Of a DNA stretch of 64,000 nucleotides, positions 61,639 through 64,000 are shown piece after piece (the stretch's first letter is position 1; each line of letters starts with the position of its first letter). This DNA comes from an uncultured beta proteobacterium. GTDB lineage: Bacteria > Pseudomonadota > Gammaproteobacteria > Burkholderiales > Burkholderiaceae_C. The notes below the pieces were generated by a model, which was not told where the DNA came from, did no database searches, and saw nothing but the letters and a program-made list of their open reading frames with translations. The position numbers were made by a program, and so were the translations under genes. The stretch spans positions 1-64,000 of the forward strand of contig CAIJRK010000070.1 of NCBI GenBank assembly GCA_903823025.1, written 5' to 3'.

Positions 61639-62238
61639 ATGATCATCCGGCATGAAAACTTCAGAATGGTGCGCAAGCTGATTGTGGTGGCGGCGGGCAT
61701 GTTTGCCTTTGGCTTCGCTTTGGTGCCTATCTACCGGTCAATTTGTGATCTGACCGGCATCAATATCTTGGCCTTGGGCGATCGCAATATTCCGGGCGCT
61801 ACGCCCACAATGCCTGCCAACACGCAAGTGGATACGACGCGCACAATTACCGTCGAGTTTGACGCTAATTCTCGTGGGCCTTGGCTTTTTAAACCTGCGT
61901 TTCGCTCCTTGCAGGTGCATCCTGGCGAGATGGTAACGGTGATGTACGAGTTTCAAAATCTACAGAATCGGCAGATAGCGGTGCAGGCTATTCCTAGTTA
62001 TGCCCCGCAGCAAGCCGGGCCTCATTTTAATAAGTTAGCCTGTTTTTGCTTTAGTCAATACACGCTGGCGCCCGGTGAAAAGCAGTCTTGGCCGGTTGTT
62101 TTTGTGATTGATACCAAGCTCTCGAAAGACGTCAAAACGATTACCTTGTCCTACACTTTCTTTGAGGTGGGTGGCAAAACACCCGCAGCGCCTGTGGCCA
62201 GTGCCGCTGCTTACGATTCAACCGGAGCAGGCTCTTGA
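61639..62238 (+). CDS. ctaG: Cytochrome c oxidase assembly protein CtaG (Cox11)
   Basis: A 199-residue protein with one N-terminal membrane helix and a periplasmic copper-binding domain: VPIYRSICDLTGIN, QVHPGEMVTVMYEF and the copper motif FNKLACFCFSQYTLAPGE with CFCF cysteines. It delivers copper to the CuB site of CoxA. It starts 3 bases after the small assembly gene and overlaps the DUF2970 gene. Confidence 0.95.
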   Translation: MIIRHENFRMVRKLIVVAAGMFAFGFALVPIYRSICDLTGINILALGDRNIPGATPTMPANTQVDTTRTITVEFDANSRGPWLFKPAFRSLQVHPGEMVTVMYEFQNLQNRQIAVQAIPSYAPQQAGPHFNKLACFCFSQYTLAPGEKQSWPVVFVIDTKLSKDVKTITLSYTFFEVGGKTPAAPVASAAAYDSTGAGS

Positions 62239-62453
62239 ACGAGAACAACGACACCCCAAAAAACAAGTCAGCTCACTCTTTTTGGCAATCCATCAAGATG
62301 ATCGCCTGGGCCTTTTTGGGTATCCGTAAAAAAAGTGATTCGCAAGAAGATAGCGCCAGAATCAATCCCTTTCACATCATTATTGTGGGGCTGGTCGGTG
62401 TCATCTTGCTGGTTTCTGCTTTGATCTTTTTTGTGGGTTGGGTGGTCAAATAA
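62235..62453 (+). CDS. DUF2970 family small membrane protein
   Basis: A 72-residue protein starting at TTG 62235 in a 4-bp overlap with the ctaG stop. Features: FWQSIKMIAWAFLGIRKKSD, the family signature, and a C-terminal helix HIIIVGLVGVILLVSALIFF. It recurs between ctaG and coxC in betaproteobacteria; function unknown but linked to the oxidase by position. Confidence 0.88.
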   Translation: MNENNDTPKNKSAHSFWQSIKMIAWAFLGIRKKSDSQEDSARINPFHIIIVGLVGVILLVSALIFFVGWVVK

Positions 62454-62520
62454 AACACCACAGCAAGATAAGAAGTTAGTCTTAAAAATAATCAAGATAT
62501 CTGCAAGGAATGGAGCTGAA

Positions 62521-63402
62521 ATGAGTTCAATAGCACACGAAAAAGCACCGTATTACTTTGTGCCCGGTCCATCGCGGCATCCGGCTTTTGCGGCGTTTGG
62601 TTTATTTTTTGTCATCCTGGGTGCCGCGCAATGGACCAATGGGGTTCAGTGGGGCATGTATGCGCTGGCCTTTGGCATGGTGTGGTTTTTGGGCGTGCTC
62701 TATCAATGGTTTAGCGAGTCGGTGCGTGAAAGCGAAACGGGTCAATACGGCTACAAAATCGACTTGTCTTTTCGCTGGAGCATGAGCTGGTTCATCTTCT
62801 CGGAGGTGATGTTTTTTGGTGCTTTCTTTACGGCCTTGTGGTGGGCACGCGGCCACTCTATCCCGGCCTTGGGTAACATTGAAAATGCCTTGCTCTGGCC
62901 TGATTTCAAAGCCGTTTGGCCCAGTTCGGCCTTGGGTGTGACCGGCTCACCAGCCGGCACGGTCGAGCCGTTCACCACCATGACGCCGTTTTGGTTGCCC
63001 ACGATCAACACCGCGTTGCTGTTGACATCCGGTGTGACGCTCACGCTGGCGCATCATGCCTTGCTGGCTGACCAGCGCGCCAGGACCATTGGTTTTATGT
63101 GGTTGACGGTTGTGTTGGGCACCGTGTTTTTGTTTGTGCAGGGTTACGAATACGTCCACGCCTACCAGGAACTTAACTTGAAGATGACCTCGGGCGTCTA
63201 TGGCTCGACTTTTTTCATGCTGACAGGTTTTCACGGTTTTCACGTCTTCATCGGCACTTTGATGTTGTTCTTCATTACCTTGCGTTTGCAAAAAGGGCAT
63301 TTCACGGCAGCGCGTCATTTTGGCTTTGAAGGGGCCGCCTGGTACTGGCATTTTGTGGATGTGGTGTGGCTGGGGCTTTACGTGTTGATCTATTGGTTGT
63401 AG
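62521..63402 (+). CDS. coxC: Cytochrome c oxidase subunit III
   Basis: A 293-residue protein with seven membrane helices: PYYFVPGPSRHP at the start, FSEVMFFGAFFTALWWAR, TPFWLPTINTALLLTSGVTLT and FHGFHVFIGTLMLF, ending WYWHFVDVVWLGLYVLIYW (typical). It stabilises subunit I. GGAG is 7 bases before ATG 62521. Confidence 0.96.
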   Translation: MSSIAHEKAPYYFVPGPSRHPAFAAFGLFFVILGAAQWTNGVQWGMYALAFGMVWFLGVLYQWFSESVRESETGQYGYKIDLSFRWSMSWFIFSEVMFFGAFFTALWWARGHSIPALGNIENALLWPDFKAVWPSSALGVTGSPAGTVEPFTTMTPFWLPTINTALLLTSGVTLTLAHHALLADQRARTIGFMWLTVVLGTVFLFVQGYEYVHAYQELNLKMTSGVYGSTFFMLTGFHGFHVFIGTLMLFFITLRLQKGHFTAARHFGFEGAAWYWHFVDVVWLGLYVLIYWL

Positions 63403-63447
63403 TCAGCGGCCTGCGCCAACTTTAAAAATACCCGGTGCGGTGTGTTT

Positions 63448-63669
63448 TTATTGGCCAGCCGAAATGCCGGTTGGGTGCAGATAACCTAATTTCCAGGCCA
63501 ACAAAAGGCTGACAAAAAGAACGATTGACAGGCCGACACGCAAGGCCAATGCCCACGCCATTTTTTGTTCCCCGGCTTTGCCATTCACCTGAGTCTTCAT
63601 CATGAAAAATAGCGCTGCGCCCAAACTACCGACGATGCCGATAAACGCAAAAATGATGACGTATTTCAT
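63448..63669 (-). CDS. Twin transmembrane protein (DUF2909 family)
   Basis: A 73-residue protein with two helices (VIIFAFIGIVGSLGAALFFMM and ALRVGLSIVLFVSLLLAWKLG) joined by a short polar loop. It lies on the minus strand between coxC and the SURF1 gene, where this family is usual in Burkholderiales. It is likely an oxidase-associated helper. Function unknown. Confidence 0.85.
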   Translation of the reverse strand: MKYVIIFAFIGIVGSLGAALFFMMKTQVNGKAGEQKMAWALALRVGLSIVLFVSLLLAWKLGYLHPTGISAGQ

Positions 63670-63684
63670 GAACCGGATTATTAC

Positions 63685-64000
63685 GTGAATGCACGCTGCA
63701 AGTTCTGGTTAATCACATTTTTTGCGGTGCTGACGGTGGCCGTGACGCTGGCGTTGGGGCGTTGGCAGTTGTCGCGTGCGGCTGAAAAAGAAGCCTTGCA
63801 AGCCAGCATGGATGCACAAGCAAAGCGCCCCAATCTGGCGGGCCTGACGTTGGCGACGCTGGTTGATCCCATCACTGAACTGCATCGTGGCGTGGCGTTG
63901 CGGGGCCGCTGGCTCGCGCCGCACACCGTGTTTTTAGACAACCGCCAGATGAACAACAAGCCGGGTTTGTATGTCGTGACACCCATGACGCTGGAAGGCA
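63685..64000 (+). CDS. SURF1-family cytochrome oxidase assembly protein (partial, cut by window end)
   Basis: The first 105 residues of a SURF1 protein: an N-terminal membrane helix (FWLITFFAVLTVAVTLAL), GRWQLSRAAEKEAL, VALRGRWLAPHTVFLDNRQMNNKPGLYVVTPM (key: RGRW, FLDNRQMNNKPGLYV). SURF1 assists haem a insertion into CoxA. GTG 63685 is the likely start, with no strong ribosome site. The 3' part lies outside the window. Confidence 0.9.
   Translation, partial: MNARCKFWLITFFAVLTVAVTLALGRWQLSRAAEKEALQASMDAQAKRPNLAGLTLATLVDPITELHRGVALRGRWLAPHTVFLDNRQMNNKPGLYVVTPMTLEG

Noticed and set aside
1-64000. CRISPR arrays, prophage genes, integrases or full-length transposases
   Set aside because: No regularly spaced repeats, cas genes, phage structural genes or transposases were seen; only small non-coding elements are present.

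Overview
The window looks like chromosomal DNA of a betaproteobacterium of the order Burkholderiales, most likely family Comamonadaceae (Rhodoferax/Polaromonas-like). The pointers are the cytochrome oxidase operon layout (coxB with fused cytochrome c, coxA, a 36-residue small assembly protein, ctaG, DUF2970, coxC, a twin-TM protein, SURF1), the DUF3422 and DUF1841 proteins, the urtABCDE locus, and a PuuD-type rather than a soluble uricase route. This placement is inference from gene content; no 16S gene is present.

Layout. 1-3340: an accessory edge with a small inverted-repeat element, an XRE regulator, and a compact restriction-modification pair (nuclease-methylase fusion plus a half-size specificity subunit). 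3610-9294: urtABCDE urea ABC importer. 9291-10121: a lone ureD on the opposite strand. 10266-13175: a second, single-polypeptide MmeI-like restriction-modification enzyme. 13225-23652: a purine/ureide catabolism region. A seven-gene leftward operon (GntR regulator, puuE, uraD-allC fusion, M20 hydrolase, three-gene ABC importer) faces rightward uraH, a lipoprotein gene on the other strand, xdhC and puuD. Together these cover urate to allantoin to allantoate, with urea import next door, so the region reads as organic nitrogen scavenging. Xanthine dehydrogenase subunits and urease subunits are not in the window.

23649-30292: a membrane hybrid histidine kinase with a co-translated EAL response regulator (an FNR-type box lies upstream), a ferredoxin-reductase-like flavoprotein and an NAD-binding epimerase-like protein. 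30535-39587: mixed housekeeping genes: a frameshifted VanZ gene, a deoxyinosine glycosylase, a spermidine-synthase-like protein, a GspE-type ATPase, DUF3422, an EamA transporter, a trypsin-like protease with Calx-beta domain, ParA and DUF3096. 39682-39756 is tRNA-Arg(CCT). 39790-48314: leftward moxR-like, GNAT, VWA/CoxE-like, tamA, tamB. 48417-57477: cytochrome c4-like protein, DUF1841, TRIC, TauE, PPK2, HPF, Kef antiporter, trmL, a CorA-like channel and comF.

57492-57601 is a 110-bp MITE with perfect 15-bp terminal repeats and a 5-bp target duplication, inserted just upstream of comF. 57633-64000: a BioC-like methyltransferase and the aa3-type cytochrome c oxidase operon, cut off inside the SURF1 gene at the window end.

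I did not find a convincing wholly new system. The items most worth a second look are the compact restriction-modification locus at the left edge, the operon organisation of the purine genes, the MITE at comF, and a hairpin that overlaps the probable ribosome binding site of the secreted-type protease.
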